Notes under the pieces: model-generated | What the model saw: only the letters and a program-made list of their open reading frames with translations | The model's database searches: none | What the model was told of the DNA's origin: nothing | Translations under genes and position numbers: made by a program | Shown: positions 36,658 through 46,012 of the stretch, in pieces | How positions within the stretch are numbered: the stretch's first letter is position 1 | Layout: each line of letters begins with the position of its first letter | Source of the DNA: Bergeyella cardium | GTDB lineage: Bacteria > Bacteroidota > Bacteroidia > Flavobacteriales > Weeksellaceae | DNA: 64,000 nt | Direction of reading: 5' to 3' | Assembly (NCBI RefSeq): GCF_003614945.1 | Contig: NZ_QYCZ01000001.1 | Span: forward strand, 452,001 to 516,000

Positions 36658-37140
36658 TTATATTTTTTCTCTCATTTTCTCTATCCATTTGTACACCGCA
36701 GGGCATATAATGGCGTTTTTCGTAGTCAAGTGATTAATCTGATAGACTTTTTTCCTGTCCGTATGCGGATATTCGCGACAGGCTTTGGGTCTCACCTCAT
36801 AAATTAAGCATTTATTATCCGCACTGAGGAATACGCAGGGCAAGGTTTGTAGAACTTTATCATTATCCTCGTCCGTTCGCAGGTATTTCTTCTCAAAATC
36901 CGATGCTTTCATCCGCAGATGTTTAGAAATTCGCTCAATATCTTTTTCGGTGTAGAGAGGGCCAGTCGTTTTGCAGCAGTTGGCACATTCCAAGCAATCA
37001 ATTTCCTCAAAAACCTCTTCGTGAGCCTCCTGAGCTATATAATCTAAATTCTTGGGAGGCTTCTTCTTTAGCCCATCGAGGAACTTTTTATGTTCTTTTT
37101 TCTTTTGTAGTGCCTGTTGCCTGTAAAGTTCTAAGTTCAT
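36658..37140 (-). CDS. YkgJ family cysteine cluster protein
   Basis: A 160-residue cytoplasmic protein with the conserved cysteine pattern of the YkgJ/CxxCxxCC family: CLECANCC, then a further Cys in LPCVF, Cys in NKCLIYEVRPKACREYP and Cys in IICPAVY. The cluster probably binds zinc or an Fe-S centre; biological role unknown. The start is the ATG at 37140-37138. A TTG one codon upstream is less likely. It precedes the polytopic membrane gene. Confidence 0.85.
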   Translation of the reverse strand: MNLELYRQQALQKKKEHKKFLDGLKKKPPKNLDYIAQEAHEEVFEEIDCLECANCCKTTGPLYTEKDIERISKHLRMKASDFEKKYLRTDEDNDKVLQTLPCVFLSADNKCLIYEVRPKACREYPHTDRKKVYQINHLTTKNAIICPAVYKWIEKMREKI

Positions 37141-37188
37141 CAACCTTTTTTGAAAGCGGGCAATTTAGGAAAAAACCTGTACATTGAC

Positions 37189-37196
37189 TACTTTTG
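37189..37196 (+). promoter_or_regulatory. -7 box of the esterase gene
   Basis: TACTTTTG matches TAnnTTTG. It lies 20 nt before the ATG at 37217 and inside any longer frame, which supports the downstream start. Confidence 0.5.
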
Positions 37197-37216
37197 TCCC
37201 CATTAATCCTGATTTT

Positions 37217-38539
37217 ATGAAGAAAATAATCTGCCTTTTGGCTTTATTCTTAGCGAAGATTAGCTTTGCTCAAAAGGGTGAATTAAATGAATACTCTTAC
37301 CAGTGTGCAGATGGGAAACAGCGACCATTTGTGCTCTATACGCCACAAAATTCGGATAAGGCAAAGCTTCCGCTTCTTGTTTTTCTACACGGGGCAGTTT
37401 CTTCTCCTCAGCTTAAAAATGCGCTGGACTACGCTCGGAAATCGCCTTTTCTCAAAATGGCAGATGAAGCAGAGTTTGCTATTCTTTTCCCTTATGGGAA
37501 TAAGGGTGCGGGCTGGTTTGATGAAGTGGGTAGCGCTATGGTTCTCGGTGAGATAGCCGAAGCTCAGAAGAAAATAAAGATTGATAAAGATAAAATCTTC
37601 CTCTCTGGCTTTTCAGATGGAGGCTCTGGCGTACAGCTCTTCTCCGTGCTTTTTCCAGATTCATTTGCAGGGTTTATTTCCCTCAATGGGAGTTTTAAAA
37701 TTGCAGAAAAGCTCAGTGCTCAGCCTCTTTTCCCTGAAAATATGAATGCCAAACCGATGCTTATTTTCAATACTACGAAGGATTTTCTCTATCCGCTCTC
37801 GCAGATGCAGCCCATTGCCGATTATCTCAAAACTTTTAATCCAAATATTGAGTTTATCACTCCTGAAGGAGCTCACGACCCGAGCTACCTACCCCAGTAC
37901 GAGGAGAAAATCATTAATTTTATTAGAAGTACAACCCAAAGCCCTCAAACTGCCCTCTCTTGGGAATCTAATACCGAAAATACAGGCATTGGCTGGATAA
38001 AAATCAAGAAAATCAATACTCAAGAGCAGCCTCAGGACTGGCATAAACCTTACTCACTCAGGGTTTTTAATAATAAAGCAGATTTGGGCTTATTGTATGA
38101 TAATACCTATAAAGGTAAGGGACTAAAAGTCTATGGATTTAAAAACGAAAGGTCTGAAGCTCCTAAAATGGGCGTACAAATTGGGGATATTATCCTGAAA
38201 ATGGAAAATCACGAGATGAGCTCGCCTTTTTCCCAGATGTATTATTTCGCTACCAAGCAGGCAGGAGAGCCTACCAGCCTTAGCATTCAGAGGGGGGATA
38301 AAACACTTACCCTCAATGGAAAGCTAAATGAAGGTTATTATTATCAGATTTTTGAAAAGCCTGTAAACTCTGCAAAAGTAAAGGCACATATCTCAGGGAA
38401 AACCCTTATTATAAGTACTTCCAAAACTTCTGATATAGAAATTGACTACTCCCAAATCCCCCGTAAAATAAAGTGGGTAGAACTCAATGGAAAAAGGTTG
38501 AAAGCTACAACTAAAAATACCAGCATTACTCTTAATTGA
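37217..38539 (+). CDS. Exported esterase/hydrolase with PDZ-like domain
   Basis: A 440-residue protein with a signal peptide (MKKIICLLALFLAKISFAQ). Residues 20-245 form an alpha/beta-hydrolase of the PHB depolymerase/feruloyl esterase type. The oxyanion loop is LLVFLHGAVSSP, the nucleophile elbow GFSDGGSG, an acidic residue is probably in FNTTKDFLYP, and the catalytic His is in EGAHDPSY. Residues about 290-365 look like a PDZ domain (GLKVYGFKNERSEAPKMGVQ, IGDIILKMENHEM). It is probably periplasmic or surface located. The substrate is unknown. An in-frame start 33 bases upstream would hide the signal peptide, and it sits over the promoter, so it was rejected. Confidence 0.8.
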   Translation: MKKIICLLALFLAKISFAQKGELNEYSYQCADGKQRPFVLYTPQNSDKAKLPLLVFLHGAVSSPQLKNALDYARKSPFLKMADEAEFAILFPYGNKGAGWFDEVGSAMVLGEIAEAQKKIKIDKDKIFLSGFSDGGSGVQLFSVLFPDSFAGFISLNGSFKIAEKLSAQPLFPENMNAKPMLIFNTTKDFLYPLSQMQPIADYLKTFNPNIEFITPEGAHDPSYLPQYEEKIINFIRSTTQSPQTALSWESNTENTGIGWIKIKKINTQEQPQDWHKPYSLRVFNNKADLGLLYDNTYKGKGLKVYGFKNERSEAPKMGVQIGDIILKMENHEMSSPFSQMYYFATKQAGEPTSLSIQRGDKTLTLNGKLNEGYYYQIFEKPVNSAKVKAHISGKTLIISTSKTSDIEIDYSQIPRKIKWVELNGKRLKATTKNTSITLN

Positions 38540-38540
38540 G

Positions 38541-38708
38541 CAGATGGCTACTGGCTTTTAGCAGTAGGCTTTAGGCAGTAAGCAGTAGGCGATGTGCGTT
38601 TGTGGTAAGTGCTCCCCACGCAGTGGGTAAGTGCTCTCCACGCGAGTGGGTAAGTGTGCCCCACACAGTGGGCCATTAGCTATACGCCAGCTGCTATGAG
38701 CTAAAAAA
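38541..38708. repeat. Dispersed intergenic repeat block with three tandem palindromic modules
   Basis: TGGCTTTTAGCAGTAGGC and AGGCAGTAAGCAGTAGGC are followed by three adjoining modules at 38606-38627, 38628-38650 and 38651-38672. Each is of the form TAAGTGCTCCCCACGCAGTG, with variants CTCTCCACGCGAGTGGG and GTGCCCCACACAGTGGG. The block ends in AGCTATACGCCAGCTGC. Confidence 0.85.
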
Positions 38709-38738
38709 GGATTTGGAAAGATTTCCAAATCCTTTTTT
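38709..38738. terminator. Bidirectional terminator between the esterase gene and lpdA
   Basis: GGATTTGGAAA and TTTCCAAATCC form an 11-bp stem with a GA loop, flanked by six A on the left and six T on the right. It can stop both converging transcripts. Confidence 0.85.
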
Positions 38739-38765
38739 ATTATATGCTGTTAAGGTTTGTAATAA

Positions 38766-40157
38766 TTAGATATGTATTACTTCTCCGTAGGCAGCGGCTA
38801 CTGCTTCCATTACGGCTTCGGAGATGGTTGGGTGTGGGTGTATTGCTTTCAGGATTTCGTGCCCTGTAGTTTCGAGCTTCCTTGCTACTACGGCTTCGGC
38901 AATCATATCGGTTACGCCGTCGCCCACCATATGGCATCCGAGCCATTCGCCATATTTGGCATCAAATATTACTTTAATAAATCCATCTACATCACCATTA
39001 GCAGTGGCTTTTCCAGAAGCGGAGAATGGGAATTTACCTACTTTAATCTCATATCCTTTTTCTTTTGCCTGCTTTTCTGTAAGCCCTACAGAAGCTACTT
39101 CTGGGTGGCAGTAGGTACAGCCAGGGATATTTCCGTAGTTGATAGGCTCTACGCTTAGTCCTTTTATTTTCTCTACGCAGGTAATCCCTTCAGCGGAAGC
39201 CACATGGGCCAATGCTTGAGTTGGGAGTACATCTCCTATGGCGTAGTATCCAGGTACTGAGGTTTCATACCATTCATTCACGAGGATTCTTCCTTTTTCG
39301 GTTTTAATGCCTACTTCTTCCAGACCTATTCCCTCTACATTAGCAGTAATACCTACGGCAGAGAGCAGTACATCTGCTTCTAAGGTGATTTCTCCTTTTT
39401 CGGTTTTTACTTTTGCCTTTACACCAGTTCCTGAGGTATCTACGGACTCTACGGATGCTTTGGTCATAATCTCAATACCGGATTTCTTGAGGGATTTCTC
39501 TACATGTTTAGATACTTCCTCGTCTTCCACAGGGAGAATGTTTGGCATAAATTCTACGATGGTAACCTTTGTGCCCATTGTATTATAGAAGTCGGCAAAT
39601 TCTACCCCGATAGCCCCAGAACCTACGACAATCATAGATTTTGGCTGTTCAGCAAGGGTGAGTGCCTGTCTGTATCCGATAACTTTTTTACCATCCTGAG
39701 GCAGGTTTGGAAGCTCTCTTGACCTTGCTCCAGTAGCGATGATAATATGCCCAGCGCTATACTCGGTAGTTTTACCATCGGCAGCTGTTACGGAAACTTT
39801 TTTACCCGCTTTCACGGTTGCTGTTCCCATTATTACATCAATTTTGTTCTTTTTCATCAGGAATTGAATCCCTCCACTCATTTTAGAAGCCACGCCTCTA
39901 CTTCTCTGAACTACTTTGGAGAAATCAAACCCAGGATTCTCTACTTTATTAAGACCATAATCTTCTGCATTTTGAAGATACTTGAATACATGAGCAGATT
40001 TTAATAGCGCTTTGGTCGGTATACATCCCCAGTTTAAGCAGATACCCCCAAGATTTTCTTTTTCAATAATAGCAGTTTTAAAGCCTAACTGAGATGCTCT
40101 AATCGCTGTAACATATCCACCAGGACCACTCCCGATGACAATAACATCGTAATTCAT
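38766..40157 (-). CDS. lpdA: Dihydrolipoyl dehydrogenase (E3)
   Basis: A 463-residue flavoprotein that reoxidises dihydrolipoamide in 2-oxoacid dehydrogenase complexes and the glycine cleavage system. It has an N-terminal FAD site GSGPGGYVTAIRASQLG, the redox disulfide CLNWGC, the NAD site VVGSGAIGVEFADFYNTMG, and the C-terminal catalytic dyad HPHPTISE. The length is normal. gcvT in this window may use the same E3. The -7 box appears to be TACATTCG just upstream (one mismatch from consensus). Confidence 0.96.
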   Translation of the reverse strand: MNYDVIVIGSGPGGYVTAIRASQLGFKTAIIEKENLGGICLNWGCIPTKALLKSAHVFKYLQNAEDYGLNKVENPGFDFSKVVQRSRGVASKMSGGIQFLMKKNKIDVIMGTATVKAGKKVSVTAADGKTTEYSAGHIIIATGARSRELPNLPQDGKKVIGYRQALTLAEQPKSMIVVGSGAIGVEFADFYNTMGTKVTIVEFMPNILPVEDEEVSKHVEKSLKKSGIEIMTKASVESVDTSGTGVKAKVKTEKGEITLEADVLLSAVGITANVEGIGLEEVGIKTEKGRILVNEWYETSVPGYYAIGDVLPTQALAHVASAEGITCVEKIKGLSVEPINYGNIPGCTYCHPEVASVGLTEKQAKEKGYEIKVGKFPFSASGKATANGDVDGFIKVIFDAKYGEWLGCHMVGDGVTDMIAEAVVARKLETTGHEILKAIHPHPTISEAVMEAVAAAYGEVIHI

Positions 40158-40222
40158 TTGATCGAAATTTTTACGCGAATGTAAGAAAAATTATTAAAAA
40201 GAGGCGCTTAGTATATTTTCAT

Positions 40223-40230
40223 TATGTTTG
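40223..40230 (+). promoter_or_regulatory. -7 box of the LTA-synthase-like gene
   Basis: TATGTTTG matches TAnnTTTG, 26 nt before the ATG. Confidence 0.5.
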
Positions 40231-40256
40231 CAACACAGAAAAATTAAACCATTAGA

Positions 40257-42344
40257 ATGAAGCATTTGTTACAAAAACTAAAACCATTTTTCTATATAGG
40301 TGGGCTCTATATTTTAGTTTCTTTTATCCTTAGGATTGTTTTTATCTTTCACCCGATTACTACGGCATCTTTTTCCTTTATAGAAACACTGAAAGTATTG
40401 TTTATCGGTGGGCTTTCAGATGTGTTTATTATCATTCTGGCGAGTAGTTTTCTGGCGCTTTATTTCCTTTTTTTATCAAATGCGAAATACGATAAGCCTT
40501 ATGGAGTGCTTATTTTTTCATCAATGCTTCTTCTTGTGCTTTATACGGCCTTTGTTCCGAATAATATTTTCAGCCAGTATGGGGGTTCTGTGCAAGATAT
40601 AGCCTTAATTTTCTTTGGGCTGAAAACTTTCTGCTTTGGAGTGATGCTTTTCCTCCCAAAATACAGGGTACAGGTGAGGAATGTTCTTTATTTTATTACG
40701 CTGTTTATCTATTCTCTGTCCATTATCTTTAATGCCGTTAGCGAATATTTCTTTTGGAATGAGTTCGGTATCAGATATAATTTTATTGCGGTAGATTATC
40801 TTATTTATACCAATGAAGTTATCGGGAATATAATGGAGAGCTACCCAGTGCTTCCACTGTTTTCAGTGATTTTTATCGTTACCCTTTTGGTTACGATTTT
40901 CATTTTTAAGAGAACTAAAGTTACCCTCCTCTCCTTACCGAATTTAAAGCAGAAGTTTATTCTTTTAGTCAGCTTTTTATTCCTTTGCTTGGTGAGTCTG
41001 GGGCTTTCTCCTCAGTTTGAAAAGGTAAAAGCCTCAAATATATTCTCGCAGGAAGTACAGGCAAATGGAGTTTATAAATTTTATTATGCTTTTACTCACA
41101 GTGAGCTGGATTATTTCCAGTTCTATCCGCAGATGGAGCAGAAACAAGCTGAAAATCTCTTTCTGAAACAGCTCTCTGCCCCTGCATTAGAGCGAGAGAT
41201 TAGTCCTAATGCTGAGGAAACCCGTAAAAATGTAGTCCTTATCTCCATAGAAAGCCTCTCGGCAGAGTTTATGGCATATTATGGTAATCAGGAGAACATC
41301 ACTCCTTTCCTCGATAGCCTTGCTCAGAAGAGCCTTTTCTTTACCAATCTGTACGCTACAGGCAACCGTACCGTGAGGGGATTAGAGGCGCTTACCCTCT
41401 GTATTCCACCTACGCCTGGTGAGAGTATCGTAAAGCGAAAAGACAATAAGAATAAATTTACAACGGGTTCTGTATTCAAATCCAAAGGCTATCAGGTGAA
41501 ATACCTCTATGGAGGTTTCAGCTATTTTGATAATATGAAAGACTTCTTCTCTGGAAATGGTTATGATATTATAGATAGGAGTAATTTCAAGCCCGAAGAA
41601 ATCACTTTTGCCAATATATGGGGCGTCTGTGATGAAGATATGGCTCGGAAGGCAGTAAAGGAAATGACCCAGCAGGCAAAACAGGGGAAACCTTTCTTTA
41701 ACCATTGGATGACGGTTAGCAATCACAGACCTTTTACCTATCCGAATGGGAAGATTGATATTCCTGGTGATTCAAAATCCAGAAGCGGCGGCGTGAAGTA
41801 TACAGACTATTCACTGAAAGTCTTCTTCGAGCTTGCTAAAAAGGAAGATTGGTTTAAGGATACTATTTTCGTTATCGTGGCAGACCACTGTGCATCCAGT
41901 GCGGGTAAAACCGAACTCCCTCTGGATAAATACAGGATTCCGTGCCTCATTTATTCGGAAGAGATTGCTCAGCAGCCGAAAGAAATCAGCAGTTTGGCCT
42001 CTCAGATAGATGTGATGCCTACCGTATTTGGATTGCTCAACTTTAAATATACCTCTAAATTTTTAGGTGAAGATGTCTTGAAGGAAACCTATAAACCAAG
42101 AGCATATATCGCGACTTATCAGGATTTGGGCTATATAGAGCAAGACCGCCTCACGATTATTTCGCCTATTAATAAGACCAAGCAGTATGAACTCAAGTTA
42201 CAAAGCGAGCAGCCGTCTAAGGAGCATCCAATTTTTTATGATGAGATTCTCCTCCCAAATATTGATAAAACCCAAGCTGAGAAATGTGTCTCTGCCTATC
42301 AATCTACCGCCTTTTGGATTAAGAGCCAAAAGCTCAATAAATAG
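40257..42344 (+). CDS. LTA synthase family sulfatase/phosphoglycerol transferase
   Basis: A 695-residue protein with five N-terminal membrane helices (about 10-230) and a periplasmic sulfatase-fold domain (about 320-640). The metal-binding and nucleophile region is seen in NVVLISIESLSAEF and TGNRTVRGLEALTLCIPPTP, whose Thr in ATGNRTVRG is the nucleophile. A downstream Asp-His pair is in IFVIVADHCASS. In Gram-positive bacteria this family makes lipoteichoic acid; in Bacteroidota the members probably transfer phosphoglycerol or phosphoethanolamine to membrane glycans. The exact substrate is unknown. It has its own promoter and is divergent from lpdA. Confidence 0.87.
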   Translation: MKHLLQKLKPFFYIGGLYILVSFILRIVFIFHPITTASFSFIETLKVLFIGGLSDVFIIILASSFLALYFLFLSNAKYDKPYGVLIFSSMLLLVLYTAFVPNNIFSQYGGSVQDIALIFFGLKTFCFGVMLFLPKYRVQVRNVLYFITLFIYSLSIIFNAVSEYFFWNEFGIRYNFIAVDYLIYTNEVIGNIMESYPVLPLFSVIFIVTLLVTIFIFKRTKVTLLSLPNLKQKFILLVSFLFLCLVSLGLSPQFEKVKASNIFSQEVQANGVYKFYYAFTHSELDYFQFYPQMEQKQAENLFLKQLSAPALEREISPNAEETRKNVVLISIESLSAEFMAYYGNQENITPFLDSLAQKSLFFTNLYATGNRTVRGLEALTLCIPPTPGESIVKRKDNKNKFTTGSVFKSKGYQVKYLYGGFSYFDNMKDFFSGNGYDIIDRSNFKPEEITFANIWGVCDEDMARKAVKEMTQQAKQGKPFFNHWMTVSNHRPFTYPNGKIDIPGDSKSRSGGVKYTDYSLKVFFELAKKEDWFKDTIFVIVADHCASSAGKTELPLDKYRIPCLIYSEEIAQQPKEISSLASQIDVMPTVFGLLNFKYTSKFLGEDVLKETYKPRAYIATYQDLGYIEQDRLTIISPINKTKQYELKLQSEQPSKEHPIFYDEILLPNIDKTQAEKCVSAYQSTAFWIKSQKLNK

Positions 42345-42347
42345 CCA

Positions 42348-42375
42348 TTGGTATTGCTTTTAATTTATATATTTG
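42348..42375 (+). promoter_or_regulatory. Promoter of the aspartate aminotransferase gene
   Basis: TTG (42348-42350) is followed after 17 bp by TATATTTG (42368-42375), 25 nt before the ATG. Confidence 0.65.
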
Positions 42376-42400
42376 TTACCTCAATCAATAATAAAATAAA

Positions 42401-43603
42401 ATGAACAGATTATCAGACAGATTAAACAGAATGAGCTACTCTCAAACTTTCGTGATGAGCAATAAAGCAAGGGAGCTAAAAGCTGCTGGGAAAGATATTA
42501 TAAGCCTTACACTTGGCGAGCCCGACTTTGATGTCCCTGCCAATATAAAGCAAGCCGCTCATACTGCAATAGATGAAAATTACAGCCACTATTCGCCTGT
42601 TCCAGGCTTTTTAGAGCTAAGGCAAGCGGTGGTAACCAAACTAAAAAGAGATAACAACCTCGATTATAAACCTACTCAAATCTGTGTATCAAATGGTGCA
42701 AAACAATCTATTATCAATGTACTTTTAGCCGTAGTCAATGAGGGAGATGAAGTCATACTCCCTGTGCCTTATTGGGTGAGCTACGAAGAAATGGTAAAGC
42801 TCGCAGGCGGTAAGTCTGTATTCATAAAGACAAGCCACGAGACCGACTTTAAAATCACCCCAAAGCAATTAGAAGAAGCCATTACTCCAAAGACAAAAGC
42901 AATACTTTATAGCTCACCGTGCAACCCATCAGGGAGTTATTATACAGAGGAAGAGCTTAGAGCAATCGGGGAAGTGCTTGCCAAGCATCCGCATATTACC
43001 ATTATTTCTGATGAGATTTATGAGTACATCAATTATGAATCAAAGCATAAATCCATAGTGGAAGTTTGTCCAGAGCTTTATGACCAAACGGCGATTATTA
43101 ATGGTGTCTCCAAAGGTTATGCAATGACGGGCTGGCGTATCGGCTACTCTGCTGCTCCCGAGTGGCTGGCTAAGGCGTGCGATAAAATCCAAGGGCAGAT
43201 TACTAGTGGTGCAAATACCGTAGCTCAGCGAGCATCTATCACTGCTCTGGAGGCAGACCCAAAGGAATATCACTATATGATAGAAGAATTTAAAAAGAGG
43301 AGAGATTTGGTTTTTGAGCTGATGAAAGATATCAGAGGTTTTCAGGTGGCTCTTCCCAAGTCTGCTTTCTATTTCTTCCCAGATATATCTTATTATATAG
43401 GTAAAAAAGTGAATGGTACGCTTATAAACGACTCTGATGACTTTGCAATGTTCCTTCTTGAGAATGCTTATGTAGCCTCAGTAGGGGGAGTGTCTTTCGG
43501 TAGTCCAGAGTGTATCAGGTTCTCCTATGCAGCTTCCGAAGAAGAGCTAAGAGAATCAATGAAAAGAATAAAAAACTGCTTGAGCGCTGCTGAAATAGTT
43601 TAG
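42401..43603 (+). CDS. aspC: Class I aspartate aminotransferase
   Basis: A 400-residue PLP-dependent enzyme of fold type I, Ib subgroup. It converts aspartate and 2-oxoglutarate to oxaloacetate and glutamate. PLP-binding Lys238 is in NGVSKGYAMTGWRIGY. The Tyr in VPYWVSYEEM stacks with or near the cofactor, and the substrate-carboxylate Arg is in CIRFSYAAS. The subgroup is supported by the NKARELKAAGKDIISLTLGE start. It is monocistronic, with a terminator downstream. Confidence 0.9.
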   Translation: MNRLSDRLNRMSYSQTFVMSNKARELKAAGKDIISLTLGEPDFDVPANIKQAAHTAIDENYSHYSPVPGFLELRQAVVTKLKRDNNLDYKPTQICVSNGAKQSIINVLLAVVNEGDEVILPVPYWVSYEEMVKLAGGKSVFIKTSHETDFKITPKQLEEAITPKTKAILYSSPCNPSGSYYTEEELRAIGEVLAKHPHITIISDEIYEYINYESKHKSIVEVCPELYDQTAIINGVSKGYAMTGWRIGYSAAPEWLAKACDKIQGQITSGANTVAQRASITALEADPKEYHYMIEEFKKRRDLVFELMKDIRGFQVALPKSAFYFFPDISYYIGKKVNGTLINDSDDFAMFLLENAYVASVGGVSFGSPECIRFSYAASEEELRESMKRIKNCLSAAEIV

Positions 43604-43628
43604 AAAATTTAATAATATTCATTTTGAA

Positions 43629-43657
43629 GTCGTGGCTGCTTTGCTACGGCTTTTTTT
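43629..43657 (+). terminator. Intrinsic terminator of the aminotransferase gene
   Basis: GTCGTGGC and GCTACGGC pair over 8 bp with two G-U pairs around TGCTTT, followed by seven T residues. Confidence 0.65.
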
Positions 43658-43748
43658 ATCCTTATTGATGAAGAAATAAAATCAAGAGTAAGACTTTTCT
43701 AAAATACTAGGAAAAAAAATCTTTTGAAAGAATTAGAGGAAACAAAAA

Positions 43749-43772
43749 GCGCCTCACAAAGAGGCACTTTTT
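43749..43772 (-). terminator. Probable terminator of sppA
   Basis: GTGCCTC and GAGGCGC (minus-strand reading) form a stem with one mismatch and a TTTGT loop, followed by a T run on the minus strand and a T run on the plus strand as well. It may serve both directions. Confidence 0.6.
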
Positions 43773-43790
43773 TCTTGTTATTATAAGGTG

Positions 43791-45542
43791 TTATTTTATA
43801 CTGATTTCGTAAGGGGTTTCCATTAGGATTTGCCCTTTTATTTTGGGGTGAGCTATCTGCTCATAGATTTTGTAATTCTCTTTCCCGAGCTTGGATTTTA
43901 GGATTCTTGTGGAGATTTCTTCCTCATTCATCTTGCCAAAAATCTTTTCAAATGGAGAGACCTCCTTTGGATAGGAAACAACTTGATAGGTCTTGATGTT
44001 GGCTTTCTTCGCTGCGAATGCTAAGGCATCATTAAGTGTACCGAGCTCATCTACGAGGCCGATTTCCTTTGCTCTCGTGCCAGACCAAACCCTTCCGCCG
44101 CCTACTTCATCTACTTGCTCGAAGCTCATCTTTCTGTTCTCGGTTACGAAGTGTACAAATCTCTTATAGGTCTGCTCTACACTTTTGGTAATGATGCTCT
44201 GCCCGTCCTTAGAGAAGCCACTGAGGGGCGAGTATAAATGGCTATTGGTATGGGTAGAGACCACCTCGGAGTGGATGCCGTTTCTGTTGGCAAGTTCTTT
44301 TGCATTCATTAAAACCCCGAAAACCCCGATAGAGCCCGTGAGGGTGTTCGGCTCAGAATATATCTTGTCGCCTGCCATAGCGATGTAGTACCCTCCCGAA
44401 GCTGCATAGTCGCCAAAAGAAACAATAAGTGGCTTTTTCTTTTTGAGCTCGCTGAGTTCAAAGAGGATTTCATCCGAGGCATTGGCACTTCCCCCGGGAG
44501 AATTGATGCGGAGTACTACGGCTTTTATCTTTTTATCATCTGCAAGTTTCTTGATGTCTTTGATGAAAGTGGTGGAGTAGATACCATCATAGCCCTCGCC
44601 GTTGTAGATAGCTCCCGAAGCGTAAAGGATGCCTATTCTGTTATCATCTTTTGTTTTCTTTAAAGAATTAATATAGCCTGAAAAAGGGACTTTATTGATT
44701 TTATCTTTCTCTCCTATCTTGAGTTTAGCGCGGAGGATATCATCGTACTCCGCTCTTTGTATGAGTTTATCTGCCAGTCTATACTTTATATTATTATCGG
44801 GTATGTAGCTGTAGAGGCTATCGGTTATCGTTTGGAAATCTGCCAGGGCTATCTTTCGGGAAGCACTCATCTTTGGTGCCATTTGCCCCCATATATCGTT
44901 AAGCATAGCCGAGAGCTGCTCTTTATTTTCTGGTGATAAATCATTTCTCAGGTAAGGTTCTACTGCGGATTTGTACTTACCGTGGCGGATGATATCCAAG
45001 CCTATCCCGTACTTCTCTGCAAAATCTTTAAAGAAAGCAATCTCGGTAGATAGACCTTTTAAATCTATCCCTCCTGCTGGGTGGAGGTAATATTCATTGG
45101 CAACAGAGCCAAGATAATAGGTAGCTTGGCTTGCTGTATTGGCATAGGTGAGCACGAATTTTCCAGATTTTTTAAAGTCCTCTAATGCCGCTCGTATATC
45201 ATCAAGCTGAGTAATTCCAGCAGAGATTTCATCAGTTTCAATGGATATTCCCTTAATCTGTTCATCGGTTTTGGCTTTTTCAATTGCTTGAAGAACATCA
45301 AAGAGGAGGAGGGTTTCCTTATCATCATTAAAGCCTAAGAAAGAATCTACTTCTTCATTGGGGCTGTCGATAATATGGGTTTTTAGATTTAATGCCAGTA
45401 TAGAATTGTCTTTCACAGAGATTCCTGCGTCTTTACTCGCCATACTTATCCCAATAAAGGCGATTAAAAATATAAATCCTACCACACAAATAACCAATAT
45501 TGCTACGATATTCGCCAGCACACTTTTAAAAAAACTTTTCAT
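43791..45542 (-). CDS. sppA: Signal peptide peptidase SppA, long (67K) type
   Basis: A 583-residue inner-membrane protease with one N-terminal membrane helix (about 8-32) and two tandem ClpP/crotonase-like halves. The general base Lys191 is in GKYKSAVEP in the first half. The nucleophile Ser382 is in GDYAASGGYYIAM in the second half, as in the E. coli type. The enzyme degrades cleaved signal peptides in the membrane. Length and both catalytic residues are intact. It is transcribed divergently from folK; the start codons are only 32 bp apart. Confidence 0.95.
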   Translation of the reverse strand: MKSFFKSVLANIVAILVICVVGFIFLIAFIGISMASKDAGISVKDNSILALNLKTHIIDSPNEEVDSFLGFNDDKETLLLFDVLQAIEKAKTDEQIKGISIETDEISAGITQLDDIRAALEDFKKSGKFVLTYANTASQATYYLGSVANEYYLHPAGGIDLKGLSTEIAFFKDFAEKYGIGLDIIRHGKYKSAVEPYLRNDLSPENKEQLSAMLNDIWGQMAPKMSASRKIALADFQTITDSLYSYIPDNNIKYRLADKLIQRAEYDDILRAKLKIGEKDKINKVPFSGYINSLKKTKDDNRIGILYASGAIYNGEGYDGIYSTTFIKDIKKLADDKKIKAVVLRINSPGGSANASDEILFELSELKKKKPLIVSFGDYAASGGYYIAMAGDKIYSEPNTLTGSIGVFGVLMNAKELANRNGIHSEVVSTHTNSHLYSPLSGFSKDGQSIITKSVEQTYKRFVHFVTENRKMSFEQVDEVGGGRVWSGTRAKEIGLVDELGTLNDALAFAAKKANIKTYQVVSYPKEVSPFEKIFGKMNEEEISTRILKSKLGKENYKIYEQIAHPKIKGQILMETPYEISIK

Positions 45543-45561
45543 AAAATAGGTATATTAATCT

Positions 45562-45569
45562 TAATTTTG
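45562..45569 (+). promoter_or_regulatory. -7 box of folK, probably giving a leaderless mRNA
   Basis: TAATTTTG matches TAnnTTTG and ends 5 nt before the folK ATG. The upstream part of this promoter must overlap the start of sppA. Confidence 0.5.
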
Positions 45570-45574
45570 CCAAT

Positions 45575-46009
45575 ATGTTGCACAGAACTGTTATTTTGTT
45601 ACTGGGAAGTAACCTTGGAGATCAAAAAAAAAATCTAGAAGAAGCCTTATCTGAGATTAAATTACAGATTGGTAAGGTATTACAGATTTCTAATTTTTTG
45701 TACTCGGAACCCGTAGAGTTTGTGAGTTCTAATATTTTTTGTAATATTGCAGCCTCAGTAAATACAATTTTATCTCCTATTGAACTATTAAGAGTGATTA
45801 AAAAGGTAGAGCAGAAGATGGGAAGGGAGTTTGACTCATCCTTTTATGAAGGAGAATACAGAGATAGAGTTATTGATATTGATATTGTGAAAATCGAGGG
45901 TTTGCATTTTGAGTGTAATAAACTCTCAATACCACATAAAAAACATTTAGAAGAAAGACAGTTTTCAAAAGAAATATTAAATAATCTTATAAATTTTTGT
46001 AAAACATAG
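45575..46009 (+). CDS. folK: 6-hydroxymethyl-7,8-dihydropterin pyrophosphokinase
   Basis: A 144-residue HPPK that transfers pyrophosphate from ATP to the pterin in folate synthesis, upstream of FolP (also in this window). It has the start LLLGSNLGDQKKNLEEAL. A diverged substrate loop is in LYSEPVEF, and the metal site is in RDRVIDIDIVKIEGL. It is shorter and more AT-rich than many relatives. The family C-terminal IPHKxxxxR pattern is seen as SIPHKKHLEERQF. It lies 3 nt upstream of an outer-membrane protein gene, so the two may be cotranscribed. Confidence 0.9.
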   Translation: MLHRTVILLLGSNLGDQKKNLEEALSEIKLQIGKVLQISNFLYSEPVEFVSSNIFCNIAASVNTILSPIELLRVIKKVEQKMGREFDSSFYEGEYRDRVIDIDIVKIEGLHFECNKLSIPHKKHLEERQFSKEILNNLINFCKT

Positions 46010-46012
46010 ATT

